Below are positions 8,995 through 17,213 of a DNA stretch of 64,000 nt, piece after piece (the first letter of the stretch is position 1; each line of letters starts with the position of its first letter). The notes beneath the pieces are model-generated. The model was given only the letters and a program-made list of their open reading frames with translations, did no database searches and was not told the DNA's origin. A program made the position numbers and the translations under genes. The DNA is from Acidimicrobiaceae bacterium (GTDB taxonomy: Bacteria > Actinomycetota > Acidimicrobiia > Acidimicrobiales > RAAP-2). The DNA lies in the NCBI GenBank assembly GCA_003162475.1, contig PMOI01000010.1:1-64000 (forward strand), read 5' to 3'.

Positions 8995-9485
8995 CGATCG
9001 ACCCGAGAGGTTCGGGCACCGAGGGCCGGCAGCGAACCGCGGTGTTGGATCAGGCTCGGCAAGACCAGGTATCCGGCGATCAGCACGGCGACCCCGAAGT
9101 CCGCGGCGACGCGTTCGGGGACAGACCCGAGGAGGCTCACCGACGCGAGTACCGAACACAGCGTCACCAGTGCGAACACGAGGCGGGTGGTCTCCGTGTG
9201 GCTCCGCCCCTGCTTCACCAGGCGCTGGTAGGTGTGCGGGTGATGCGCCTGTTGCCACGCCTCGTGCCGGTCGACCGTGGCCGAATCCCAGCCAATACGC
9301 CTCCAGGAACTTCGATTCACATACTCGGTTCGAACACCCGGCACCGAAATCTCACGGCCGCTCCGCGATGCGTAGAGAAGGACATCCCAGTTAGACCGAA
9401 CTTCAATGAGAGCACGAACGAACGCGTCCAGGTGTGTCTCACCACCACCTCTGACCATGCCAACACCATTGATGTGCAATCGCAC
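8991..9485 (-). pseudogene. chimeric ORF: glycosyltransferase N-terminus fused to WecA-like C-terminus
   Basis: One open frame of 164 residues made from two unrelated pieces. Residues 1 to about 70 (MRLHINGVGMVRGGGETHLD onwards) are the start of the glycosyltransferase cut by the left window edge: 123 bases are shared, inverted, with 1-123. After SATVD it switches to HEAWQQAHHPHTYQRLV and two membrane segments, which match the C-terminus of the WecA-like protein at 15708-16739 (HEAWHEAHRQHTYQRLV). Neither half keeps a catalytic core, so a working enzyme is unlikely. The WecA part is rich in GC like the downstream operon. It may still matter as the translational leader for wecB. An assembly chimera is the main alternative. 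Confidence 0.85.
9272..9394. repeat. inverted repeat, right copy
   Basis: Reverse-complement partner of 1-123, with 113 bases exact, one mismatch and 9 further matches. It ends exactly at the switch point of the chimeric ORF, so it marks the recombination or mis-assembly junction. Confidence 0.95.
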
Positions 9486-9734
9486 GGTCAGTCTCTCTCA
9501 GGTTTGCCGTGCACAAAGACGATCTTTCTTCTGCCATACCCGAGGACGACACCAGCACACGCGACCGACAGCCACACCAACTTGTTCGAACCACACCACG
9601 TCCCAGATCCCATCCATCCGTCAGCGCTCCAGCGTGAAGAGCGAATTGTCGGCCAGAAAGTCCTGCGCCGAGAGCTTGTCCACAGCGTAGCGACAACCCG
9701 CAACCCCTATCTGGACCCGGTCACGGCGCATGAC

Positions 9735-9861
9735 AACCGGGCAACGGTGGGCATTAGCCGCCTCGATGGAGCAGGGTGAGGGCGATCAAGTGCTCGGGTT
9801 TCTTGAATTGGAAGGCCACGCGCTGCAGTAGTCGGAGTTTGGTGTTGGTTGATTTAACAAT
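9735..9861 (-). mobile_element. ISL3-family transposase remnant, C-terminal tail only
   Basis: On the minus strand the sequence reads IVKSTNTKLRLLQRVAFQ, then PEHLIALTLLHRGG, a stop, then CPPLPG. This matches, by recall, the C-terminal end of ISL3-type transposases (STNTK...LI.R.AFGF...E.LIALAML...GG..P.LPG). Only about 40 residues survive, with an in-frame TAA, and no terminal inverted repeat is seen. The promoter of the next gene lies at its edge. Confidence 0.6.
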
Positions 9862-9882
9862 GTCGTGTTAAACCGTTATAGC
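9853..9882 (+). promoter_or_regulatory. candidate promoter with overlapping palindrome for the 9902 gene
   Basis: TTAACA (9854-9859) and TATAGC (9877-9882) are 17 bases apart and end 19 bases before the ATG at 9902, which has AGAGGGGG as ribosome site. The -35 box lies in a perfect 7-base inverted repeat, TTTAACA (9853-9859) and TGTTAAA (9866-9872) with a 6-base spacer, which could be an operator. The -10 is imperfect, so this is a prediction. Confidence 0.4.
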
Positions 9883-9901
9883 CACGTAAGAGGGGGACTG
9901 T

Positions 9902-10954
9902 ATGAGCAGTGAAGAACGTAGCTCGGGCGAAGCGACTATCCCGGGTAGGGGCAGCGTGGAGTTTGGACGCCGCCTTGGACTGAAGACGTTGGCAGCTTCC
10001 GCCGCCGTGGGGGGACTCGCCGCGCTGGCGAGAGCGTCCGCGGCTTCCGCAGCCACGAGTTCCACGGACTTCATCCCCCTCGCCCAAAAGGGCGCACCCT
10101 CGGGGGTAGCGGCGCTCGACGCATCGGAGAATGTTCAAGGGGCTGGCGCGATTCTTACAGGGCCAATCACCATGACCCAAACGACGAGCCCGCAGATACA
10201 GTGGTCGTTCACTCCCGATAACGCTTCCTCACCGGCCAACTTCGAGAGCCTGTTCGTCACTGGGACCTTTGGCAGTTCGCCCCCAGTAACCGCGACCTGG
10301 TGGGGCTTCGGTTACAATCCCAACCAGGTCAATCCTTCTTATCCAGCAATCTACACCAGCGTGTTCGCTAATGCCGGTGACACTAAAGCAATGGAATGGA
10401 ACCTGGCGTGCAACTATCCCGATGGAACCGGGCTTAATCCGATGCAGGCGTACGCGAAGTTGGACGACACCTATTCCTTTGTTTGGTCGTTCAAGATTGG
10501 GCAGGCGACGACTGACCAATTTCTACTCAGCGACGGGTTTGGGAATGAGATCCTCTCTTTGACTCCAACGGCTGCTGGTGCGACCTTCTACAACCCCATA
10601 CTCACACTCGACGGGCGCAACTACACCAAGTCGCCGCTGATTCATCTCATTGCCCTATCGGGTCAGACCAATTCAATCCAATTCGCCAGGGGCTCGACTG
10701 AATCATGGTTGCTCTATGACGCCAATAGTTCTGCCTTTTTCCTCAGGGATACGGTCAATGGCGTCATGGCCCTCAGCTTGTACCCAGGCACGGGCCACTC
10801 GGGGCAACTCCAGTTCGGCTATCCGATTTTTCCCGTCCAAGCAACTACATTGTCAGCGCCTCAATACCGACTTGGTGCGATTTATTTTGACACCACGCTC
10901 AACAAACTCCGCATCGGTGGGGCGACGGCGTGGGAGACGGTGACTTCATCGTGA
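9902..10954 (+). CDS. Tat-exported protein with tail-fibre-like ends, function unknown
   Basis: The 350-residue protein has a twin-arginine signal (FGRRLGLKTLAAS, then an Ala-rich hydrophobic stretch ending near ASAAT), so export in folded form is likely. Directly after it comes DFIPLAQKGAPSGVAALDAS, a short module also used at the start of phage tail-fibre and collar proteins. The C-terminus reads LGAIYFDTTLNKLRIGGATAW, another tail-fibre-style motif. The middle is beta-rich, Ser/Thr-rich and not recognised. A degraded copy of the N-terminal module lies at 11402-11525. No other phage genes are nearby, so I treat it as a cell-surface or secreted protein rather than a prophage. Confidence 0.7.
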   Translation: MSSEERSSGEATIPGRGSVEFGRRLGLKTLAASAAVGGLAALARASAASAATSSTDFIPLAQKGAPSGVAALDASENVQGAGAILTGPITMTQTTSPQIQWSFTPDNASSPANFESLFVTGTFGSSPPVTATWWGFGYNPNQVNPSYPAIYTSVFANAGDTKAMEWNLACNYPDGTGLNPMQAYAKLDDTYSFVWSFKIGQATTDQFLLSDGFGNEILSLTPTAAGATFYNPILTLDGRNYTKSPLIHLIALSGQTNSIQFARGSTESWLLYDANSSAFFLRDTVNGVMALSLYPGTGHSGQLQFGYPIFPVQATTLSAPQYRLGAIYFDTTLNKLRIGGATAWETVTSS

Positions 10955-11190
10955 CCAATCGAATGAGACTTATTGGTTGGAATGTGCAACCCGTGGTCAT
11001 GGCCGACGACGGGGACAACCTGACGCCCGTTAACGTCGGCGCTCAGATGATCCCCGTCGCTCAGTGGCAGGCGTTCAAGGATGGCGGCGACGTAGCGGCG
11101 TTGGAACAGGTACGAGCCCAGATCGAGGAGCCGCAACCTCCGACAAAACGCGTAAAGGCCGAGAAGCGCACGAACGCACCGAAGCCATGA
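10951..11190 (+). CDS. small hypothetical protein coupled to the Tat-exported protein
   Basis: Starts either at the GTG at 10951, which overlaps the previous stop (GTGA), or at the ATG at 10963. The 75-79 residue protein is acidic in the middle (VMADDGDNLTPVNVGAQMIP, then QWQAFKDGGDVAALEQVRAQ) and ends in a basic Lys/Pro tail. There is no signal peptide and no known domain. The overlap suggests it is made with the upstream exported protein. A phage-derived chaperone or structural piece is possible, but nothing proves it. Confidence 0.5.
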   Translation: MTNRMRLIGWNVQPVVMADDGDNLTPVNVGAQMIPVAQWQAFKDGGDVAALEQVRAQIEEPQPPTKRVKAEKRTNAPKP

Positions 11191-11401
11191 TCCCCGACGA
11201 AGCCCGCGAACTACGCGAAGCTTCGGATGGAGAAATAACCTGATGACTAGAGCGGAGAAATAGATTAGGGCGCCCTCGGATTTCCCAACTTCTATAGACG
11301 GCCTGACGGAACCAACGCCAACGAACCGATGAACGCCCCCCTCACACTCGGGCCAACACGCAAACGAGAACGATGGCAATGAAGCGATTGAAACGTTCGT
11401 C

Positions 11402-11525
11402 GGAACGACCGCCTCACCGAACTTCATCATGCTCGCCCAAAAGGGCGCAGCCTCGGGGGTAGCGGCGCTCGACGCCTTGGGGAATGTCCTAAGAGCGGGG
11501 GCGGTGCTAACGGGACCGGACAACT
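11402..11525 (+). pseudogene. degraded copy of the N-terminal module of the 9902 gene
   Basis: Translates as GTTASPNFIMLAQKGAASGV followed by AALDALGNVLRAGAVLTGP. It matches the 9902 protein (STDFIPLAQKGAPSGV, AALDASENVQGAGAILTGP). The nucleotide run around aaaagggcgca is almost unchanged, so this is a recent partial duplication. It has no signal peptide and runs in frame into the next pseudogene. Confidence 0.7.
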
Positions 11526-11529
11526 TTGC

Positions 11530-12815
11530 GTTGAGTCTGATCCGATCGTCGAGTCTCTTCTCCAAGGACATGACCATCGGCGGCTAGATGTACAAGTTCG
11601 AAATCACTGTTAAGGACAGCCAATCGAACGCGTCGGTGGCGAGACAGGTCACCACGGAGTTGATCCAGTCCACCGGCGTGGACCTCGTCGTCACCAGTTC
11701 AGCCCCGGAGTCGACCATTCTGGTGAGTGCGGTGTGCGAAGGGGCGCATGTTCGATGCCTCTCGGCCGTCTGTCCCTGGGAAGGCTGGTGGGTCGGCGTA
11801 AATCCGAAAAACACCATTGGACCGGCCGGCAACGTCGTGGGATCGCCGCCGAAGTGCTGCAGCATGTTCTTATTTGACGTACCTGAGTTCGTCGAGTGCT
11901 TCTTGCCCATGTGGAACAAAGTTCTAACGCAAACGAACGCGAACACGGTGAACGCCGCCATGTTCCCGAACGACGTGAACGGCAACGTGATCGCGGCGGC
12001 CTGGCCTCAGACGCTCGGCGCCATCAGTTCCGCCCAGACGGGGGCGACGTGGATTGACGTCTTCGGTGGCGCCGAGACCGACATCACGTCGGATGTCACG
12101 ACGATGATTGAGACGTTCAAGACGGGTTCGGGCGGAAAGTCGTGCGACTTCTTCATCACCTGCCCGCTACCTCCGGACTTCAACACCTTCTGGAAGCAAG
12201 CGTCGCGACAGGGCTGGAAACCGAAGCTCGCGACGGTCGCCAAGGTCATGTTGTGTCCGATCGACGGGTACGCACTGGGGGCGCTGTCGAACAACGTGGC
12301 GATGAATTGTTGGTTCTCGCCGAACGCACCGTATAAATGATCGCTCACGGGCATGACGGCGAACACGTTCGCCGCGAAGTGTCAGACGATCGCTAAGAGT
12401 CAAATGTGTCCAGTCAATGGGCTCGACGTACTCGCTCTTTAAAATCGTGATCGAAACCTTGAAGATGGTCAATAATCCTCACGACCGTCAAGCGGTGGCC
12501 CACGCCATTTCCGAGGTGAACAACGACGGAGTGTGTGGACCGCTGATCCTTGCGGCGAAGACCAACCCAGCGAAGGGCATTGGCATCATCAAGCCGGTTG
12601 GCATCCAGTGGAAGCCCGGTTCGACGTCACTCGTTGGCCACAGGAAATGCGCGTGGTCGCCGTGGGTTGTTGACAACACGCTTAACTCGCACATTCCGAT
12701 TCAAGCAAAACTCGAGCCAACGCGCCAGTCCTGGGCGTTATCGCGCGATTTTTGCGAAACGAATTTTTTCTTTGGGGCCTCGAAGCAAACCCTGCCACCG
12801 TCAATGAACCGTTGA
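11530..12815 (+). pseudogene. broken ABC-transporter substrate-binding protein (branched-chain amino acid/amide type)
   Basis: The pieces together resemble a Peripla_BP_6 (LivK-like) binding protein: DMTIGG, stop, MYKFEITVKDSQSNASVARQ, GVDLVVTSSAPES, then FFITCPLPPDFNTFWKQAS. After NAPYK comes a TGA (12338-12340), then SLTGMTANTFAAKCQTIAKS in the same frame, then a shift to the frame containing GSTYSLFKIVIETLKMVNNP and IQAKLEP. The lesions seen are a missing N-terminus and signal peptide, a TAG at 11585, a TGA at 12338 and a frameshift near 12400. The N-terminus has been replaced by the duplicated 9902 module. No permease or ATPase gene is nearby, so transport function here is lost. Confidence 0.8.
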
Positions 12816-13037
12816 GCCGGCCGACACGGTAGCAATACCAATACAAATGAATGTCGACAACGCGATCGCCCAAAATGCTCGCAGCACGTCTACCTCCTCA
12901 TGGTTCACGCTCAAGCTCTCATCAAAGTAGCCAGAATTATGGCCAAAAGACTCTACATTCACTACCAAGAGAGTACGGCTTGACAAATATGGACCCCTGT
13001 GGGAATGTTTTGTGTCGCAAGGGCCGCATCGGAGTGA
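12816..13037. other. intergenic, weak promoter-like boxes
   Basis: No gene is evident. TTGACA at 12980-12985 has AATGTT 18 bases downstream (13004-13009), a weak sigma70-like pair that could serve the downstream polysaccharide gene. Confidence 0.25.
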
Positions 13038-13271
13038 ATGAGTGTCTGGCGCCCTAATTTTAGTTGCGGATGTTATCTGATGACATTAACGAAGCCTTCC
13101 AGTGACGTTGAAGTTCAAAGTGAGAGTTTTTACCTGGAACAAGAACACTTGTTTCAGGGGGTTGAAGTTACCGTCGTCTTTCCGTGGCTGTGCGAGGAAC
13201 TCGTCGTTGGATTATGCGTTGAAGAAGCCCTAGAGGCCATGCGCTTTACCGGACTCGACGGTTCTGTATGA
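13038..13271 (+). CDS. small hypothetical protein, doubtful
   Basis: Open frame of 77 residues (ATG at 13038, or ATG at 13080 giving MTLTKPSSDVEVQSESFYLE) that ends 26 bases before the CapD-like gene. The central part (FQGVEVTVVFPWLCEELVVG) looks protein-like and is acidic, but I recognise no family. The ribosome site is weak. It could be a leader peptide, a remnant or non-coding. Confidence 0.3.
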   Translation: MSVWRPNFSCGCYLMTLTKPSSDVEVQSESFYLEQEHLFQGVEVTVVFPWLCEELVVGLCVEEALEAMRFTGLDGSV

Positions 13272-13297
13272 GCCAGCGCTCTCTAGGGAGAATATAG

Positions 13298-15106
13298 ATG
13301 CGAAGCAGAGGCGGTTTCCCTCGTCAGGTATGGGTGACGCCCGTCTACGATGTCGTCTCCTGGGCCCTCGCCATTCTCTTCGCCTCATTTCTACGCTATC
13401 GGGTTGCCTCGAACATGAAGGTTCACTGGAGAGACGTGCTGATCGGTATAGGCGTCTGTGTCATTTCTCAACTTCTCATCGGAGCGATCTTCATTTATCG
13501 CCACAGATGGCGAATTGGTTCGTTTGAGGAAGTGGTGACCGTTGCAACCGTCGTAACTTCGGTCGGCGTGATACTGGGAACTGTATCTGCAGTATTCATT
13601 CGATCTGGTGTCTCATACGGTGCTGTCATCGCCGCCACGCTGTTCGCAGTGGTTCTGGCCCTAGGCGGCCGCGCGATGTACCGCCTTTTCACGGTCGCCA
13701 CAGGAATGAGACCGTCCAACGTCTCCAGCCATCGGGCAATCGTCTTTGGTGCGGGCGAGGCCGGGATCAAGGTAATCGAAGCGCTCCTCGCCAGTGAGAC
13801 GCCGCCCTTTCTTCCGGTCGTGCTGCTTGATGACAATCCGTCGAAGCGCCACCTTCGGATTCGAAGCTTGAGTGTCGTGGGAAACCGTGACGATATTGGT
13901 AAGGTTGCCGAGCGTTTCAAGGCGACGATGCTGGTGATTGCGATCACCAACGTTGATGCCGTCGACATCCTTGAAGTGGCGGAACGTGCCAGGGATGCGG
14001 GTCTGGAAGTTCGGATTCTCCCTCCTCTGTCGGAGATGTTTGCGGGGAAAGTTCGAGTTGGCGATATTCGGTCCTTGACGGTGGAGGACCTTATGGGACG
14101 ACGTGAAATTGATACGAACGTCGAAGAGATCGGCGACTATTTGAAGGACAAGCGTGTTCTTGTCACCGGAGCCGGAGGGTCTATCGGATCCGAGTTGTGT
14201 CGCCAGATCACCAGATTCGCCCCGTCGTCACTCGTCATGCTGGAACGAGACGAGTCAGCGCTACACGAGCTGCAACTGGCCATTGAGGGTCGCGCATTAC
14301 TCGATACGAGAAATCTCGTCGTCTGTGACATCCGTGACGCAAAAGCCCTCAATCGAGTATTCGATGAACATCGTCCGGATGTTGTTTTCCACGCCGCAGC
14401 ACTAAAACATTTGTCACTCCTGGAGATGTGGCCAGCGGAGGCTCTGAAGACGAATGTCTGGGGATCAATCAATGTCCTCGAGGCGTCCCACACTCATGGT
14501 GTGGGAATCTTTGTAAATATTTCCACCGATAAGGCGGCCGATCCAATTAGCGTGCTCGGATACTCGAAGCGCCTCGCCGAGAGGTTGACTGCCTCGTATC
14601 ATGATGGCGAATTCATTAGTGTCCGATTTGGGAATGTTCTGAACAGTCGCGGCTCGTTTCTCCCGGCCTTCAGAAAGCAGGCGGCTGTGGGGGGCCCGAT
14701 CACCATTACTGACCCCGACGTGACACGCTACGTAATGACGATTTCTGAAGCGGTTCAGCTAACGCTGCAGGCAGCTGCACGCGGCAAAAGCGGCGAGGTT
14801 CTCGTACTTGAGATGGGTCAGCCGGTTCGAATCACTGATGTAGCCAAGCAAATCGTCGAAGAGTTGGAAACACCCATTGAAATTGTCTTTACAGGACTTC
14901 GTCCAGGGGAGAAGTTGCATGAAAGTCTTTTTAGCGTCGGGGATGCTGACCCCCGCAAGATTCACTCCTCGATTACAAGTTGTTCGGTTCCCCCAATCGC
15001 CGCCGCGGTCTGCTGGATCATCGAGGCCAATGCTTCGCCCGAGCGGGTGAAGGAGGCGCTGAAGGCCTTGAGTCTGACCGAATCGAGCCCACCGGTGCGG
15101 GTATAA
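13298..15106 (+). CDS. membrane-anchored nucleotide-sugar epimerase/dehydratase, CapD/FlaA1/WbpM type
   Basis: The 602-residue protein starts with about four membrane helices (residues ~10-125) and a cytoplasmic CoA-binding-like Rossmann unit (AIVFGAGEAGIKVIEALLA). The SDR catalytic domain starts near residue 280 (RVLVTGAGGSIGSELCRQI). NISTDKAADPISVLGYSKR holds the Ser/Thr and Lys of the active site, with Leu where WbpM/PglF have Met. GLRPGEKLHESLF is the family's late motif. Such enzymes make 4-keto-6-deoxy UDP-sugars or epimerise UDP-GlcNAc as the first step in glycan synthesis. GGGAG sits a few bases before the ATG. It probably supplies the WecA-like transferase downstream. Confidence 0.9.
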   Translation: MRSRGGFPRQVWVTPVYDVVSWALAILFASFLRYRVASNMKVHWRDVLIGIGVCVISQLLIGAIFIYRHRWRIGSFEEVVTVATVVTSVGVILGTVSAVFIRSGVSYGAVIAATLFAVVLALGGRAMYRLFTVATGMRPSNVSSHRAIVFGAGEAGIKVIEALLASETPPFLPVVLLDDNPSKRHLRIRSLSVVGNRDDIGKVAERFKATMLVIAITNVDAVDILEVAERARDAGLEVRILPPLSEMFAGKVRVGDIRSLTVEDLMGRREIDTNVEEIGDYLKDKRVLVTGAGGSIGSELCRQITRFAPSSLVMLERDESALHELQLAIEGRALLDTRNLVVCDIRDAKALNRVFDEHRPDVVFHAAALKHLSLLEMWPAEALKTNVWGSINVLEASHTHGVGIFVNISTDKAADPISVLGYSKRLAERLTASYHDGEFISVRFGNVLNSRGSFLPAFRKQAAVGGPITITDPDVTRYVMTISEAVQLTLQAAARGKSGEVLVLEMGQPVRITDVAKQIVEELETPIEIVFTGLRPGEKLHESLFSVGDADPRKIHSSITSCSVPPIAAAVCWIIEANASPERVKEALKALSLTESSPPVRV

Positions 15107-15184
15107 GTGGTGATTGATCTGAAGCACTGTGGATCCCAAAGGTGCAGGTGTCAACGCCGTTCAGATCCGGGTCGTCGGATGCTT

Positions 15185-15665
15185 GCAGTATTAGATCTCG
15201 GCCAACTTGGACATCTAGGCATCATTTGAGCCGACGTGCTCGAACCTGGTTTACGGCGAATGGTCGCTTGCGCCTTGGACGACAGCACGCGCACCGAACT
15301 CGCGAGGCGGGCTCTCTCCATGACGGTCGATATTCGTAGCGGCGACGTTAATAGGGTGACCATTCTTCACGATCGCGACAGACAATGCGTGTCGGGTGAC
15401 TTGTGAACGCAGCGCGAACGTAGCCGCATTGCCAAGTCGGTCGGACGCACTGGATGGTGCCACGATAGCGCCATCACCGAAAGTCTCTTGGCGACAATGA
15501 GGCAACAGTTTTTTCATCGATACCGCCGCACTTCGAGAGCTGACGTTTGGTGAACGATCACCGAATGGATTGATCGTTGCAATGCAGTTCGTCAGCACTC
15601 ACTCGTCGATGTCATGACGCTGATCGAGTGGCAGTTACAATTCGCTCGGAGTCAGGTACAGGCGG
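15185..15665 (+). mobile_element. IS3-family transposase fossil (DDE domain, one frame, three stops)
   Basis: One forward frame can be followed for about 160 codons: MVACALDDSTRTELARRALS, then VTILHDRDRQCVSGDL, then RIAKSVGRTGWCHDSAITES, then ITEWIDRCNAVRQHSLVDVM. These line up by recall with IS3-type OrfB (WAL.D..RTEL...AL, HSDRGSQYTS, SxGRTGxCxDNAxxESF, WIxxYNxxRxHSxLGYxxP). In-frame stops lie near 15221, at 15404 and at 15551. There is no frameshift, and no inverted repeats were recognised. It separates the CapD-like and WecA-like genes. The minus-strand ORF at 15251-15598 is its shadow. Confidence 0.7.
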
Positions 15666-15707
15666 CATCGGAATGTGTCCGGAATTTACGGGGAGGGCCT
15701 CAGTGGA

Positions 15708-16739
15708 ATGCTTCTACTAATTGCCGTCTTGGGCGGGATCATCGCGAGCTCCCTCGTCACCGCCCTGACCCTCCGACTGCTTGGTCGACGGGGAGTCTTG
15801 GACGTTCCTAATCACCGATCATCGCACCAGGTACCTACGGTGCGGGGCGGGGGCATCGGATTGGCCTTTGGAACACTTGTTGCGTTGGCCGTCGCCGCTA
15901 GTTGGATTTTCGGGTCAGCAGATATCGCGCTGTGTGTCGCGGGCATTTCTTTTGGCGCGATTGGCTTCGCTGACGACCTGACGAGCAGGATTTCAATCAG
16001 GGCTCGGATGATTCTGCAGTTAGTAGCTGCTCTTCTTGTTATGACTTTGATTCGGAGTCACCATTCCTTCGGAGTTGTGCCGTTGGTTTTTGCGGGTTTC
16101 TTAGTGACGGTCTGGATTATCTCCTTCGTGAATGCCTTCAACTTCATGGATGGCATCAACGGGATCTCGTGTGCGGAAGGAATCGTTGCCGGTGTCACCT
16201 TCGGTTTCATTGCTCGATACGAGCACCAATATGCGCTGCAGGCTGCTGGGTTTGCTTTAGCCGCTGGCGCAATCGGCTTCGCCCCATTTAACTTTCCAAA
16301 AGCGCGTATATTTCTTGGGGACGTTGGAAGTTATTTCGTAGGCTCATGGATTGCGACGATGGTGGTTATTGGGCTACAAGCGTCCATCCCCGTGGACGCG
16401 ATGGTTGCTCCAGTCATGCTTTATGTGGCAGACAGTGGATTGACTTTGGCGCGTCGCGTACTTAGGCACGAGGCATGGCACGAGGCGCATCGTCAACACA
16501 CGTACCAACGGTTGGTTGATCGTGGGTTGAGTCATACGCAAACCACTGGTCTCGTGTTTGTGGTCGTCGCGTTGTCTTCGGCGTTGGGGTCAATCAGTTT
16601 GTTCGACTCTCTTCAAGCGCGCCTCGTCGCAGACGTCGGGATCGCGGTATTGACGACTGGATACTTGGCATTGCCGAGCCTGATCGACCATTTTTGGGAC
16701 GACTCTTCTAGTCCCGGCCATGTAGTGAGCGACGGATGA
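15708..16739 (+). CDS. undecaprenyl-phosphate sugar-1-phosphate transferase, WecA/MraY superfamily
   Basis: A polytopic membrane enzyme of 343 residues that would start glycan assembly by moving a sugar-1-phosphate (GlcNAc-type) onto undecaprenyl phosphate. Family motifs are all present: FADDLTSR (Mg-binding Asp pair), NAFNFMDGINGIS, and FLGDVGSYFVG. The cytoplasmic loop HEAWHEAHRQHTYQRLVD is the His-rich acceptor region. I chose the ATG at 15708 because GGGGAGGG lies about 10 bases upstream; a GTG at 15675 would add 11 residues. Its last quarter is homologous to the tail in the chimeric ORF at 8991. It may be the working initiating transferase of this locus. Confidence 0.88.
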   Translation: MLLLIAVLGGIIASSLVTALTLRLLGRRGVLDVPNHRSSHQVPTVRGGGIGLAFGTLVALAVAASWIFGSADIALCVAGISFGAIGFADDLTSRISIRARMILQLVAALLVMTLIRSHHSFGVVPLVFAGFLVTVWIISFVNAFNFMDGINGISCAEGIVAGVTFGFIARYEHQYALQAAGFALAAGAIGFAPFNFPKARIFLGDVGSYFVGSWIATMVVIGLQASIPVDAMVAPVMLYVADSGLTLARRVLRHEAWHEAHRQHTYQRLVDRGLSHTQTTGLVFVVVALSSALGSISLFDSLQARLVADVGIAVLTTGYLALPSLIDHFWDDSSSPGHVVSDG

Positions 16740-17213
16740 TGACCGTTTCCACCTTGTCGCCCTGTTGGTGAACTGTCGGTCGCTCGAATCATTCTCTCGA
16801 AAGTTTTTTGAAGTCGTTCATTCCTCTCGCACGGGCGTTTGACGTGTTGCGCGATACGGTGAAAACTGTCAAGCGACGTGGCCCCGAGGCGCCCAGAGCC
16901 GCGGTCTCCTGGTGACTCGGCAATCGATGACAGGGTATCTTCACAGTCAGTTAGTTCGCCCCCAGTGGTGTTGTCGCAGGCAACGAGAATGGCGAATTCC
17001 TCCTCGTAACTAGAGCTTTGTTTTGCTGATCGAGCTTCGGAGTCGATGTTGTCGTTCGCGTCAGCATTTTGGTCACTCGAACTTGTGCTTGTGGGATTCG
17101 TTCAATTTACTGCTCTCGAGTTTCACGCATCTCGCCTTCCAGTTAAGAATTTGACGACGAGCAACTTCCAAGGTCCTAAGAGTCAGAAGGCTTAGCCATG
17201 GCATTATGGGTAG
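16740..17213. other. intergenic stretch without recognised gene
   Basis: About 470 bases with stops in all frames and no family match on either strand. A T-rich stretch lies near 16800-16815 (aagttttttgaag). It could be the leader of the DUF4012 gene, or decayed sequence. Confidence 0.4.

Noticed and set aside
9042..9779. 245-codon plus-strand ORF across the chimeric ORF and the ISL3 remnant
   Set aside because: Runs antisense to the WecA tail and is composed of Arg/Pro/Thr-rich low-information sequence.
9902..12815. Possible prophage fragment because of tail-fibre-like motifs
   Set aside because: No capsid, portal, terminase or lysis genes, and the protein has a Tat signal.
15251..15598. 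Minus-strand ORF of 115 codons between the CapD- and WecA-like genes
   Set aside because: It is antisense to the IS3 transposase fossil, whose forward frame matches a known family.
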